A stretch of 60,313 nt of DNA from Bradyrhizobium algeriense. Lineage in GTDB: Bacteria; Pseudomonadota; Alphaproteobacteria; Rhizobiales; Xanthobacteraceae. The translations under genes were made by a program, and so were the position numbers. The notes beneath the pieces were generated by a model. The model searched no databases. It was not told the origin of the DNA and saw only the letters and a program-made list of their open reading frames with translations. Of the stretch, positions 45,055-52,836 are shown piece after piece (position 1 is the stretch's first letter; the number at the start of each line of letters is the position of its first letter). The stretch lies in contig NZ_PYCN01000033.1 in the NCBI RefSeq assembly GCF_003062295.1, forward strand, positions 1 through 60,313, read 5' to 3'.

Positions 45055-45190
45055 GGCTGCTCGCAGTCTGCCGGAGAATTCACCGATCTTGGCGAGGGGA
45101 TGCCGATCGCCAACAAACGAATTCATCTTCGGAGAACTCATGCCGAACTCCTTGCAGGTGCGGTTGACCAGCCCGGCGTTCATCAACCGA
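45055..45190 (-). pseudogene. Remnant of a second PEP mutase gene
   Basis: The minus strand reads SSPKMNSFVGDRHPLAKIGEFSGRL in this stretch, nearly identical to residues 134-155 of the PEP mutase at 46708. Upstream of it the leader around ACTCCTTGCAGGTG also matches the intact gene's start region. About 115 codons between start and motif are deleted, and everything after the segment is lost. It marks an old duplication of the ppm 5-prime region. Confidence 0.7.
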
Positions 45191-45522
45191 TAGGTGGCAT
45201 GCTTCTATCACCTAGATCAATTACCAACGTTTGTAGTTGGCCGGGCGCCAACTGCATGTCGCTATAGAATTGAGGCGGCAGTGCTGCTAGGCGCCAGTAG
45301 GAGATGGTTTGACCGTTGCTGTCACGAATGCAGAAGAACGCACGCGTTCGCCTAGTCAATGCGCCTATATGCAGTTTTCATTGCAACGAAATTCATCGTG
45401 CGAGCTGCAATCCCGTCGAGGGATCGAATAGGACAGCCCAAAGGGCCGCCGCTGCGGCCAGCCCAGGTCCCTGGAAGAGAAGGAATACGTGCGAAAGAAG
45501 AATGATGGCCCGCCGAAGGCAT
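45191..45522. promoter_or_regulatory. Duplicated ppm promoter region
   Basis: Bases about 45196-45260 (GGCATGCTTCTATCACC, AGATCAATTACCAACG, TAGTTG) align with 47750-47815 upstream of the intact PEP mutase gene (GACATGCTTCTGTCA, AATCAATTGCTAGCG, TAGTTG). The copied promoter now precedes the aminotransferase gene, so both transcription units could share one regulator. The remainder of the interval to 45522 has no gene. Confidence 0.45.
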
Positions 45523-46299
45523 TCATCTTGCCAAAATGCGCTCTGCGATGCGCAGATCTTCGGGGCTGTCGATCTCGTACCACCTGAGAGCGTCGCAACG
45601 CGCCGCTGCGAGCTTTAGGCCGCGCCTTTCCACCAGATATGCAAGAAGCTCCTCGGTGTAGGCCTGAGTAGCTCCGGAGCCGATGATATCGTCCAGCCCT
45701 GGAACAATCGTTGCCCTGAGAGTCCGCGCCGAGAATCGTAGCAGGTTCATCGTCTTGAATAGTCTAGGACCATCCCCAACAAGGTTTGCTGCGGTTTGCT
45801 TCATGCGGAAACCTGAGATCAACCCGCTATCCGACAACAGAACTGCCGACCCTTCCATCCATTCATTGAAGGGAGCTACTGCAGCCACATCGGTCGCCTC
45901 TCCGATCATCAGGTAGCGCAACACGTTCTCCTCGAAAAAGACGTCGCCCTCGAGAAGAAAGCAGTCTCCGGAAAGAAGCGCGTCGCGCGCCAGCCACAGG
46001 GAATAGGCGCTGCCGGTACGGTCGAACACGGTCGACTCGACATACTTGATCTCGAGCTGGCCAAAGCGGCTGCCGCAGGCATATTGAATTGCGTCCTTCC
46101 GGTAACCGACGACGATCGTCACCTCTTCCACGCCGACGGCTTCCAGATTGCGCAGAGCGTTGTGAAGGATGGGAGTTCCGGTGACTTTGACCAGCGGCTT
46201 CGGGCGCAGATCGGTTAGGGGACGCAGGCGGGAGCCCAAGCCGGCCGCGAGAATGACGGCTTTCTTGGGAGCATCGATAGTCATTTCATTCCCTTCCAT
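45523..46299 (-). CDS. NTP transferase, probable phosphonate cytidylyltransferase (LicC/PntC-like)
   Basis: 258 residues, or 253 from ATG 46284. It is a sugar-nucleotide/phosphocholine-cytidylyltransferase fold: KAVILAAGLGSRLRPLTDLRPKPLVKV is the NTP-binding signature, VEEVTIVVGYRKDAI the next strand, and LLEGDVFFEENVL the metal-binding region. A C-terminal YEIDSPEDLRIAERIL is typical of LicC-type proteins. Cytidylyl activation is common next to PEP mutase genes, with PntC the best-known case. The frame is intact, unlike the copy at 42784. Expected reaction: CTP plus phosphonoalanine, aminoethylphosphonate or another phosphonate to the CMP-phosphonate. Confidence 0.83.
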   Translation of the reverse strand: MEGNEMTIDAPKKAVILAAGLGSRLRPLTDLRPKPLVKVTGTPILHNALRNLEAVGVEEVTIVVGYRKDAIQYACGSRFGQLEIKYVESTVFDRTGSAYSLWLARDALLSGDCFLLEGDVFFEENVLRYLMIGEATDVAAVAPFNEWMEGSAVLLSDSGLISGFRMKQTAANLVGDGPRLFKTMNLLRFSARTLRATIVPGLDDIIGSGATQAYTEELLAYLVERRGLKLAAARCDALRWYEIDSPEDLRIAERILAR

Positions 46300-46707
46300 C
46301 GTCGCGAGATTCCTGCCAAGTCATTCCAGGCGCTGACGAGTCGTAGAGCAACTTCAGGCCGTCTCTTATGGTTGCTGCGGTGGCGTGAAGGCTGCCGCAG
46401 TCCTTGGAAATGCGAGCCTACGGTTCAAAGGACATAAATCAGGGTGTTCGTCGGTCGTTCTGAGAAAGAAATGAGCTCGTGGCTGTTCTTCGGTGCCTGG
46501 TCATCGGGATAGATGAACAGATCGAGCCAAGAAAGGGCAGGACTACACAGTGCGGCCGCGCAAGGTCTGTTACGCCATTTGACGACATTCCAATAGTTGC
46601 GAGGCAAAAAATTCCTCGATAGATTGCAGGTGGAGCGTGACGATAGGGCAGGCGGTTGCATCGCAGCAGTCCTTCGCGAATGAGTATGTTGTTGTGTGGA
46701 TGACAAG
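46300..46707. other. Spacer between NTP transferase and PEP mutase
   Basis: About 400 bases with no recognisable gene. The length suggests either a separate promoter for the NTP transferase or deletion of a gene, for example a decarboxylase; no remnant of one is recognised. Confidence 0.35.
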
Positions 46708-47646
46708 CTATTGCGTTGGGTCAGGGGCGTGGAGATAGCGCGCTTCCGCACGGGCCAATTCGTCGTATCTCAACAAATCGAAGACCTCGTCGAGCGTCGC
46801 GATATCAGGCTCAATGCCGGCAATGCCGTCCTCGGCGATAATGCGGCCGCAGACGTGCCGCATTGCCGCTATTGCAGCTCGCATGGAGTGGTTGGCCCAA
46901 ATCACTGTGGAGATGCCGGCATCACGATATGCAGAGATTGGTGTTCGATAATATTTCGTTGGAACGATTACGACAGGCAGGCAGTTCTGCCAGGTACTCG
47001 CAAACGAGAGGATCTCGTCCGCGGTGCTCTTGCGCGAGTGAATAAGGATCGCGTCGGCGCCCGCGGCGGCGTACGCGCTAGCGCGTAAAATTGCTTCGTC
47101 CATTCCATGGCCGGCGATCAGCGCTTCGATCCGGGCTACAAGAACCAAGTCGTCCGCGACTGTATCCTTCACTGCCCGCAGACGGCCGGAGAATTCGTCG
47201 ATATCGGCTAGGGGATGTCGATCGCCCACAAACGAGTTCATCTTCGGAAAACAGCTGTCCTCCAGCGCAATCCCGGCAGCGCCACGCTGACGGAGTTTGC
47301 GCGCTAAGAGGCGCGCATTGTTGAAATTGCCGAAGCCGCCATCGCCGTCAACGAGCACGGGCAGCTCGGTCGAGTCTACTATGCGCTCGACCACATCGAC
47401 GATTTGGCTCCATGATGCTTCGTTGGCATCGCGGTAGCCGAGAGAGCAGGCAATTGACAGGCCCGACGCCCACAGACCTTTGAAGCCTGCGCGCTTGGCG
47501 ATCGCGCCCGAGAGCCCATCATGAGCTTCCATGAGGAAGGAGAGCTCGCGGTTGCAGCAAATCTCAACGCGCAGCATTTCTGCAAGTGAGGAGTTAGCGC
47601 ATCGATCAGGGCCGTTGGCGAGAAAAGATTGTGATTGATCTTGCAT
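46708..47646 (-). CDS. PEP mutase-family enzyme (phosphonate biosynthesis)
   Basis: 312 residues from ATG 47646; a longer start at 47682 is possible. The superfamily barrel is clear: LMEAHDGLSGAIAKRAGF, GLWASGLSI, VDGDGGFGNFNNARLLARKL, and PLADIDEFSGRLRAVKD, which is the PEP mutase rather than hydrolase or lyase pattern. The diagnostic motif EDK-x5-NS appears as EDSCFPKMNS (129-138): N137-S138 are kept but the lysine is serine, and DGDTG has become DGDGG. PEP mutase makes phosphonopyruvate from PEP, the entry step to phosphonates. The altered lysine may lower or change activity. First gene of the minus-strand cluster. Confidence 0.83.
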   Translation of the reverse strand: MQDQSQSFLANGPDRCANSSLAEMLRVEICCNRELSFLMEAHDGLSGAIAKRAGFKGLWASGLSIACSLGYRDANEASWSQIVDVVERIVDSTELPVLVDGDGGFGNFNNARLLARKLRQRGAAGIALEDSCFPKMNSFVGDRHPLADIDEFSGRLRAVKDTVADDLVLVARIEALIAGHGMDEAILRASAYAAAGADAILIHSRKSTADEILSFASTWQNCLPVVIVPTKYYRTPISAYRDAGISTVIWANHSMRAAIAAMRHVCGRIIAEDGIAGIEPDIATLDEVFDLLRYDELARAEARYLHAPDPTQ

Positions 47647-47751
47647 GCCACTCCTTGCAGGTGCATTCGACCGGCCGGACATTCGGGGCGTGCTTCGTCA
47701 AGTCCTTGATCGAGGCAAGCCACGCGGGCAATCCCGCAGCCCAACCGTAGG

Positions 47752-47767
47752 TGACATGCTTCTGTCA
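47752..47767. promoter_or_regulatory. Inverted repeat upstream of the PEP mutase gene
   Basis: TGACA and TGTCA flank six bases (TGACATGCTTCTGTCA), 106 bases upstream of the start. The duplicated copy at about 45196 keeps the shape with two changes. It is a candidate operator for the biosynthetic unit; the factor is unknown. Confidence 0.4.
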
Positions 47768-48176
47768 TTTCAATCAATTGCTAGCGTTGGTAGTTGACTG
47801 GGTCGCAACGTGTTGCGAGTCGCAATAGGATGCCGCGGGAGTCCGGGGCTAAGCCCTAACAATCACAAGATGTTCGATCGTTGGTGGCGGAAATTCAAAG
47901 TGCACCCTTTCGACAATGGGCAAACCTCATCAGCTCAGCACTTCTTGCTCTGCTCGAACTCGAGTACGATCCGAAATCTCGTCCTGCTCCTGGCGATGCG
48001 AAGCGTTGTCCAAGGCGAAAGGGGGTTTGGTTCTTCGTCCTCGTGAACGCTGTGGCCGCTCACCTTGTGTGTTACGCGCCCCCGCTCTCACCGCAGATGA
48101 GGAGAGAACATATCCGTCTTACGCTGCGCTCTTCTTGATCTACATCAACTAATGTCGCGGCTGCTGCAAACGGCGA
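47768..48176. other. Spacer between PEP mutase promoter and fix remnants
   Basis: Only short overlapping open frames of arginine/serine-rich composition, with no recognisable gene. Confidence 0.35.
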
Positions 48177-48302
48177 TGTCGGATTTCTGACCATGTCGCA
48201 ATTGCGTCGATCGCCTCTCGTGCCCAATCGATCGCCAATTCTCTCAAGCATTTGTCTTAACGCCTGATTCTCGCGAGCGCCGCAACTGGTACGAGCTTTG
48301 CT
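48177..48302 (+). promoter_or_regulatory. NifA/sigma-54-type promoter of the fixA remnant
   Basis: TGGTACGAGCTTTGCT at 48287-48302 matches the sigma-54 consensus TGGCACR-N4-TTGCW with one change and keeps GG-N10-GC. About 95-110 bases upstream, TGT-N10-ACC at 48177-48192 is one base from the NifA activator sequence TGT-N10-ACA. The fixA ATG follows 39 bases after the -12 element. Promoter elements look intact although the genes downstream are decayed. Confidence 0.7.
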
Positions 48303-48340
48303 GTTCTCATCCCAGGTTCTCGGAACTTGTGGAGTACCGC

Positions 48341-48800
48341 ATGCACGGTATCGTCTGCATCAAGCAGGTTTTCAACTTCGCTCAGATCCGCGTGCGCCCC
48401 GTGGCCAACAACTCCATGCGCCATCGGGATGCCGACGCCGACCATTATCAACAGCTACGATCTGTTCGCGCTGCGAGCTGTGCCGGAGCTAAGCGACGAG
48501 TGCGGCGGCAAGATAACCGTGCTCATCGATGGCCGCCGAGCCCTACGCAAGGCACTGACCTTCGGCGTCGACCACATCGTGCGGTCATTGATTGCGTATT
48601 CGCCAGGACGGCACACTGGCGAGCAGCTATGCGTTGGCGACCGCAATCCGCAAGACTGGGAGGGAGTATTGCCCGGCTGATGTCATCTTCACTGGCAAGC
48701 AGACGATCGACGGCGACACCGCTAAGGTCGAGCCCGGCATTGCCAAGCGGCCCGGCCTGCTGCAGCTCACCTACGTCGCCAAGACGGGGGCCCCGGATCC
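48341..48800 (+). pseudogene. fixA: fixA, electron-transfer flavoprotein beta-subunit remnant
   Basis: ATG 48341 opens HGIVCIKQVFNFAQIRV, the FixA N-terminus. The match then changes frame: PTIINSYDLFALRAVPEL, RALRKALTFGVDHIV, then LASSYALATAIRKTG and VIFTGKQTIDGDTAKVEPGIAKRPGLLQLTYVAK in a further frame. At least two frameshifts occur, and the C-terminal third is missing. FixA with FixB bifurcates electrons toward nitrogenase in diazotrophs; this copy cannot. Confidence 0.85.
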
Positions 48801-49200
48801 GGGGCAGGACTCCATTCGTGCCGGACTGCGATTCCGCAAACGTCAATCTCGCGTATGCCGATGTCGTGGTCGCCGAGGCTCTTGAGTTCCGATCGGCTGA
48901 AAGTTTTCAAATTCTGGGCCAGCTCGCCGCTGTCCTCAGCGCCAAATATGGCTGCTCGGATCCGCTGGCGCAGAAGGGCTGGGTCACCTCCGCCCGGCAG
49001 ATCGGTCACACCGGCAAGATCATGCGGCCAAAGCTCTCTATATCGCGGCCGGCCTTTCCGGCGCGATCCTGCATCGGGGCGGCGTCAAGGGCACCGACCT
49101 GATCGTCGCCATTAGCAACGGGAAGAACGCGCCGATCTTCGAATTCGCCCATATTGGCAGTGACGCGAACCGGCTGCTGGCGGCGCCGATGCTGCCTTCG
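48801..49200 (+). pseudogene. fixB: fixB C-terminal remnant
   Basis: Only the FAD-binding C-terminal part survives: ADVVVAEALEFRSAESFQIL, QKGWVTSARQIGHTGKIMRPKL, then after a frameshift near 49040 LYIAAGLSGAILHRGGVKG and KNAPIFEFAHIG. The junction with fixA removes the end of fixA and the first half of fixB. Confidence 0.82.
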
Positions 49201-49229
49201 TGCGCGTCTGCGGCCGCATTCGTGCGTTC

Positions 49230-49330
49230 AGATCGCGAGCTAGAGGAGGCTGTCACGATCAAGGTAAGGGTCGACGCCATCGTGGTCGGCTCCGGGATAG
49301 CCGGCATGCCTCCGCGTTACCTATGGCCAA
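49230..49330 (+). pseudogene. fixC: fixC N-terminal scrap
   Basis: In the fixB frame, VRVDAIVVGSGIAGM resembles the dinucleotide-binding start of FixC. The rest of the roughly 430-residue protein is absent. The following bases to 49490 carry no clear FixC sequence. Confidence 0.5.
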
Positions 49331-49492
49331 GTTCGACATGAAGGCGCTGCGGCCAAGCGCGGCGAATATTCGCCCGCGCCCAGTGCCGCTGCACGATCCG
49401 GAAAAGTGGCCGCCGGTTTTCGAAAAAGATCATGCACAAACAAGAGACTGAAGCCTTCTCTAATCGTGGATGCCAACTACGGAGATTGAAAC

Positions 49493-49787
49493 ATGAATGT
49501 CGAGCCCTCAGTGTGCCTCGAAGAGAAGCTGTTCTACAACCGCTATCACATCGATCTCGGTCGTTCCCATATCGGGGTGCGCGCGCACGATGCCGTCGCC
49601 GCAGCTGCTTTCGCTTGTGAAAATCGGCCCCGCGCGTCGCTTCGAGCCGAAGGCCAAGTGCGACGTGGAGATCACCCTCGACGGCTGCATCGAAGGCGAT
49701 ACCCACCGCGTCGTTGGCGAGCCCTCTGGCGACATGAAGTGGAGCTACCAGTGCCACGGTTATGGTGGGCTGTTCGAGCTTAAGTGA
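49493..49787 (+). pseudogene. fixX: fixX ferredoxin-like remnant lacking cluster cysteines
   Basis: ATG 49493 reads MNVEPSVCLEEKLFYNRYHID, like the FixX start, then a frameshift near 49600 leads to EITLDGCIEGDTHRVVGEPSGDMKWSY and a normal-looking C-terminus. Where FixX has C-x2-C-x2-C-type ligands (LECGTCRVLCEPTGD), this copy reads IEGDTHRVVGEPSGD, so most Fe-S ligands are lost. Decay is therefore beyond a single recent mutation. Confidence 0.78.
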
Positions 49788-50031
49788 GAGTGGCGCTGCA
49801 GCTGCGGTGCTTGATTGGCGTGCCCACGGTTTCGATTGACCTGTCCCTTCTGGGCGCCTGCTGGGAGAGGTCAACGAATTCGGGAATAGCATTTGCCGCA
49901 GCGCACGAGCGTTCAGACTAGATGAAGAGCGGAGCAAGGGCTTCGCTGAGCGGAATAAAGCTAGACTCCGCCTAAAACACTCAATCGAACGGCGCAATAG
50001 CGGCCTCTTGGCTGCCCTCGTGAGGCGCCAC

Positions 50032-50793
50032 ATGGACTTATTCAGCTTCATCGAATGCGCGAAGCAAACGCGCTCTACTAAAGCGCTGTTCGATCTTCTT
50101 GTGAGCTGTGCGAGCGAGGAGGGCTTCAGTGAAGTCGCTTACGGAGCACTCACCTTCGCGGAGCCGCCTCGTCTACCGGAGTATCTACCGCCCGCGGTGA
50201 CCGTGAACTTCCCGCCTGACTGGTGCCACCGTTATTTTGAACGTAACTACCGTGTCATCGACCCGGTGGTCCGGCGGACACCAATGCTTCCGGGGCCGTT
50301 TCTCTGGGACGAACTCGCCAAGCAATATCAACTGCAATCCGGCGAGCAGCGCGTACTGGACGAGGCCAGAGAGGCAGGTCTGAAGCACGGTATGAGCGTG
50401 CCATTGTTTGGGGCATTGGGCCGAGTATCTGTGGTATCCTTTGCATCTCCGTTCGACGACGCCGATCCTCAGTATCGTATGAGTCACCTCAACACACTGG
50501 CCTGGCACTTTCATATCGCGTTTGCGGAGATCGCGCGGCCCTCGGATAGCAGCTGCGACAGGAAACTTATCCTGTCTAAGCGCGAAAAAGACTGCCTGCG
50601 CTGGGTGGCAGAGGGAAAATCGTCTTGGGAAATTGGGAAGATCCTGAAGGTCAGCGACAATACAGTCAATTTTCATATTAGGAACGTGATGCGCAAGCTG
50701 GGTACGACGAACCGCACCCAGGCCATCGTAAAGGCGATTCGCCTCAATCTCATTGAATTCTCGGCGGCACCAGCGCTGGCGACTGGATGCTAA
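50032..50793 (+). CDS. LuxR-family regulator with intact AHL-binding pocket residues
   Basis: 253 residues from ATG 50032 (MDLFSFIECAKQTRS); ATG 50008 adds eight. An autoinducer-binding domain (about 10-170) precedes a LuxR HTH (about 188-245, LSKREKDCLRWVAEGKSSWEIGKILKVSDNTVNFHIRNVM is the relevant span). The pocket residues W64, Y68, D77, P78, W92 and G120 match the TraR set at exact spacing. There is no synthase nearby, so this is a second solo receptor. It resembles regulators adjacent to nif/fix genes in rhizobia, but its targets cannot be read from the sequence. Confidence 0.88.
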   Translation: MDLFSFIECAKQTRSTKALFDLLVSCASEEGFSEVAYGALTFAEPPRLPEYLPPAVTVNFPPDWCHRYFERNYRVIDPVVRRTPMLPGPFLWDELAKQYQLQSGEQRVLDEAREAGLKHGMSVPLFGALGRVSVVSFASPFDDADPQYRMSHLNTLAWHFHIAFAEIARPSDSSCDRKLILSKREKDCLRWVAEGKSSWEIGKILKVSDNTVNFHIRNVMRKLGTTNRTQAIVKAIRLNLIEFSAAPALATGC

Positions 50794-51137
50794 CTGACCT
50801 GAGCGTGTGGCGTCCGCTCGCAGGATTCTCCATGGCATGACGATCTAATCTCGTTGAGAACAGCAGCGAGTTGGATGCCGCATCGATATAATCACAAAAG
50901 GCCTGCGCCGGCCACCCACGAATCGGCCGCCGCTAGTTCGTGGCTGTCGCGTTTCTGACACCGCACGGCTTCTGTCAGGTTCAAGACACCTAACATTCTC
51001 CGCGGGATCGCAGTTGCTTTGAAGGCTAAATCAGCAGCTTAGCTCTTGCGAGCGCCACTGGCACGGCGGTTGCTATGCAGCCATCACTGGGACAAGCGTC
51101 AGTGCGTGACATAAACAGGGACGATGCCCTGGTGCCG
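50794..51137. other. Spacer after the LuxR gene
   Basis: No gene or strong regulatory motif recognised. Confidence 0.35.
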
Positions 51138-52218
51138 ATGAGAGGTATTGTGAAGCAGTCAGCGATATGGGAGCTTCACCTCGTACGCAAGCTATCCGTT
51201 GCGGCCGTTGCGATGTTGGCCTCACACAGACTAGCGCCGATGATGATTTGATGAGAGCTGCTAGGCAGATTTTCAAACCGATCCCCTCGATCATGCCTGC
51301 AGTGAAGGACAATCCGGTCACCCACGAGAAGGTCGAACTCGGCAAGATGCTGTACTTCGATCCGCGGCTGTCAGCCAGCGAGATTATCAGCTGCAATAGC
51401 TGCCATAATCTTGGTACCGGCGGAGTCGATGCCGGTCCGACCTCGGTCGGGCACGGCTGGCAGCAGGGTCCACGTCGGGCGCCAACCGTCTATAACGCGG
51501 TATTCAATGTGGCGCAGTTCTGGGATGGACGTGCCGCAGACCTCAAGGCACAAGCTAAGGGACCCGTGCAGGCGCGTGTCGAAATGAACGCGACCCCAGA
51601 TCATGTGCTCAATGCGTTGAATTCGATGAGTGACTATGTGGTCATGTTCAAGAAGGCGTTCCCGAACGAGGCGTCGCCGGTCACCTTTGACAACTTCGCG
51701 AAGGCGATCGAGGCCTTTGAAGCGACTCTGATTACACCCGGTGCTCCTTTCGATCAGTACCTTGAAGGCGATACGACTGCTCTCAATGATCAGCAGAAGG
51801 CAGGATTGAAGCTCTTCATGCAAACGGGTGCTCCTCTTGTCACAACGGAATCAACGTCGGTGGACAGGATTACTTCCCGTTCGGCGTGATCGAAAGGCCG
51901 GGCGCAACCCTGCTTCCGGCCTCCGACAAGGGCCGATACGCGGTCACCAAGGCGGCCAGCGACGAATACGTTTTCCGCGCCGCGCCGTTGCGCAACGTCG
52001 CGTTGCGGGCCTCATACTTCCATTCAGGCCAGGTTTGGAGCCTTAAGCAAGCGGTTGGCGTGATGGGTGAAACCCAGCTCGGCATCGAGCTTAGCGATAA
52101 GGAAAAGAACGATATTGTTGCGTTTCTGAATTCGCTGACTGGGCAGCCGCCTAAGATTGAGTATCCGAAATTGCCCACGCGTACCGACCCGACGCCGCCG
52201 CCCTCTTTAGGCAGATAG
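51138..52218 (+). pseudogene. Di-heme cytochrome c peroxidase, frameshifted
   Basis: The ATG at 51138 starts a signal-peptide-like sequence (VRKLSVAAVAMLAS) that shifts frame before TQTSADDDLMRAARQIFKP. The first heme motif CNSCH is in the main frame, with VELGKMLYFDPRLS and WQQGPRRAPTVYNA. Near 51825 one base is missing; the second heme motif CSSCH and GQDYFPFGVIERPG follow in the next frame to LPTRTDPTPPP at the end. Two independent lesions argue for a true pseudogene. The ancestor was a periplasmic peroxidase that reduces hydrogen peroxide using cytochrome c. Confidence 0.83.
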
Positions 52219-52783
52219 TATGCTTCTTCCACCGTAGTGGGCATTGCGCGTTCCTTGAATGTAAAGGAACGCGGCGCAGGCATTCGGGCGTCTGCGATGC
52301 ATGAATCGCAAAGGCGGAGCAGGATGGGAGCAGGACACGAAACCAAGTGCCCGATCAGCTGCCCGATGAAAGCGCAGCTATGCCCAAGCGTCTGATAGCA
52401 CCAAGTCCAGAAGACCAAAAAGGGTGACGCAAATGACCTGGCTGTTGATGTAGGCAAACAGTGGCTCGGGTTGGGCCTGAATCGTCAACAGACACAAACC
52501 GGTTTCTCTTGCCGTGTATCCGCGCGTTGAGCACAAGGTCAAGGGGGAATGACAATTGAACCAAGCGTTCTGCACAACCGGCAGCCGCAGAATGCCCAGA
52601 CGTCGAGCACAAGCAGTACCATACTCTTAGCAATCTAGCCGTGTGAGCGGGCTGAAAGCCGATCCGGCGCTTCCAAACGTGAGATGCGTAAGCTGAACAG
52701 TGCGTTGCGGACCGCAGAATGGAAGTAGGTCTCGGGTCGAATGTCCGCGGAAGTACGTTCCGCGGCAGATGAATAGCGCGAAA
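52219..52783. other. Intergenic region without a recognised gene
   Basis: Overlapping short frames on the minus strand lack recognisable domains. The right end meets the terminator of the outer-membrane protein gene. Confidence 0.35.
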
Positions 52784-52811
52784 AAAGCCCCGGCCCGAGG
52801 GCCGGGGCTTT
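52784..52811 (-). terminator. Rho-independent terminator of the Omp gene
   Basis: AAAGCCCCGGCCC (52784-52796), a GA loop and GGGCCGGGGCTTT (52799-52811) form a perfect 13-bp stem. On the minus strand the stem is followed by a T run (TTTTTTCGCG). It lies 25 bases after the Omp stop. Confidence 0.85.
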
Positions 52812-52836
52812 CGATCCGCCGTTTGACGCGAAGAGA

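Noticed and set aside
45523..47646. Sugar-nucleotide cluster for polysaccharide synthesis
   Set aside because: No glycosyltransferase or sugar-modifying genes. PEP mutase and CDP-alcohol transferase neighbours favour phosphonate activation.
47728..47742. Sigma-54-like GG-N10-GC on the minus strand upstream of the PEP mutase gene
   Set aside because: Only GG, one C and TTGC match, and no activator site is found at a suitable distance. Too weak to claim bacteroid-specific synthesis.
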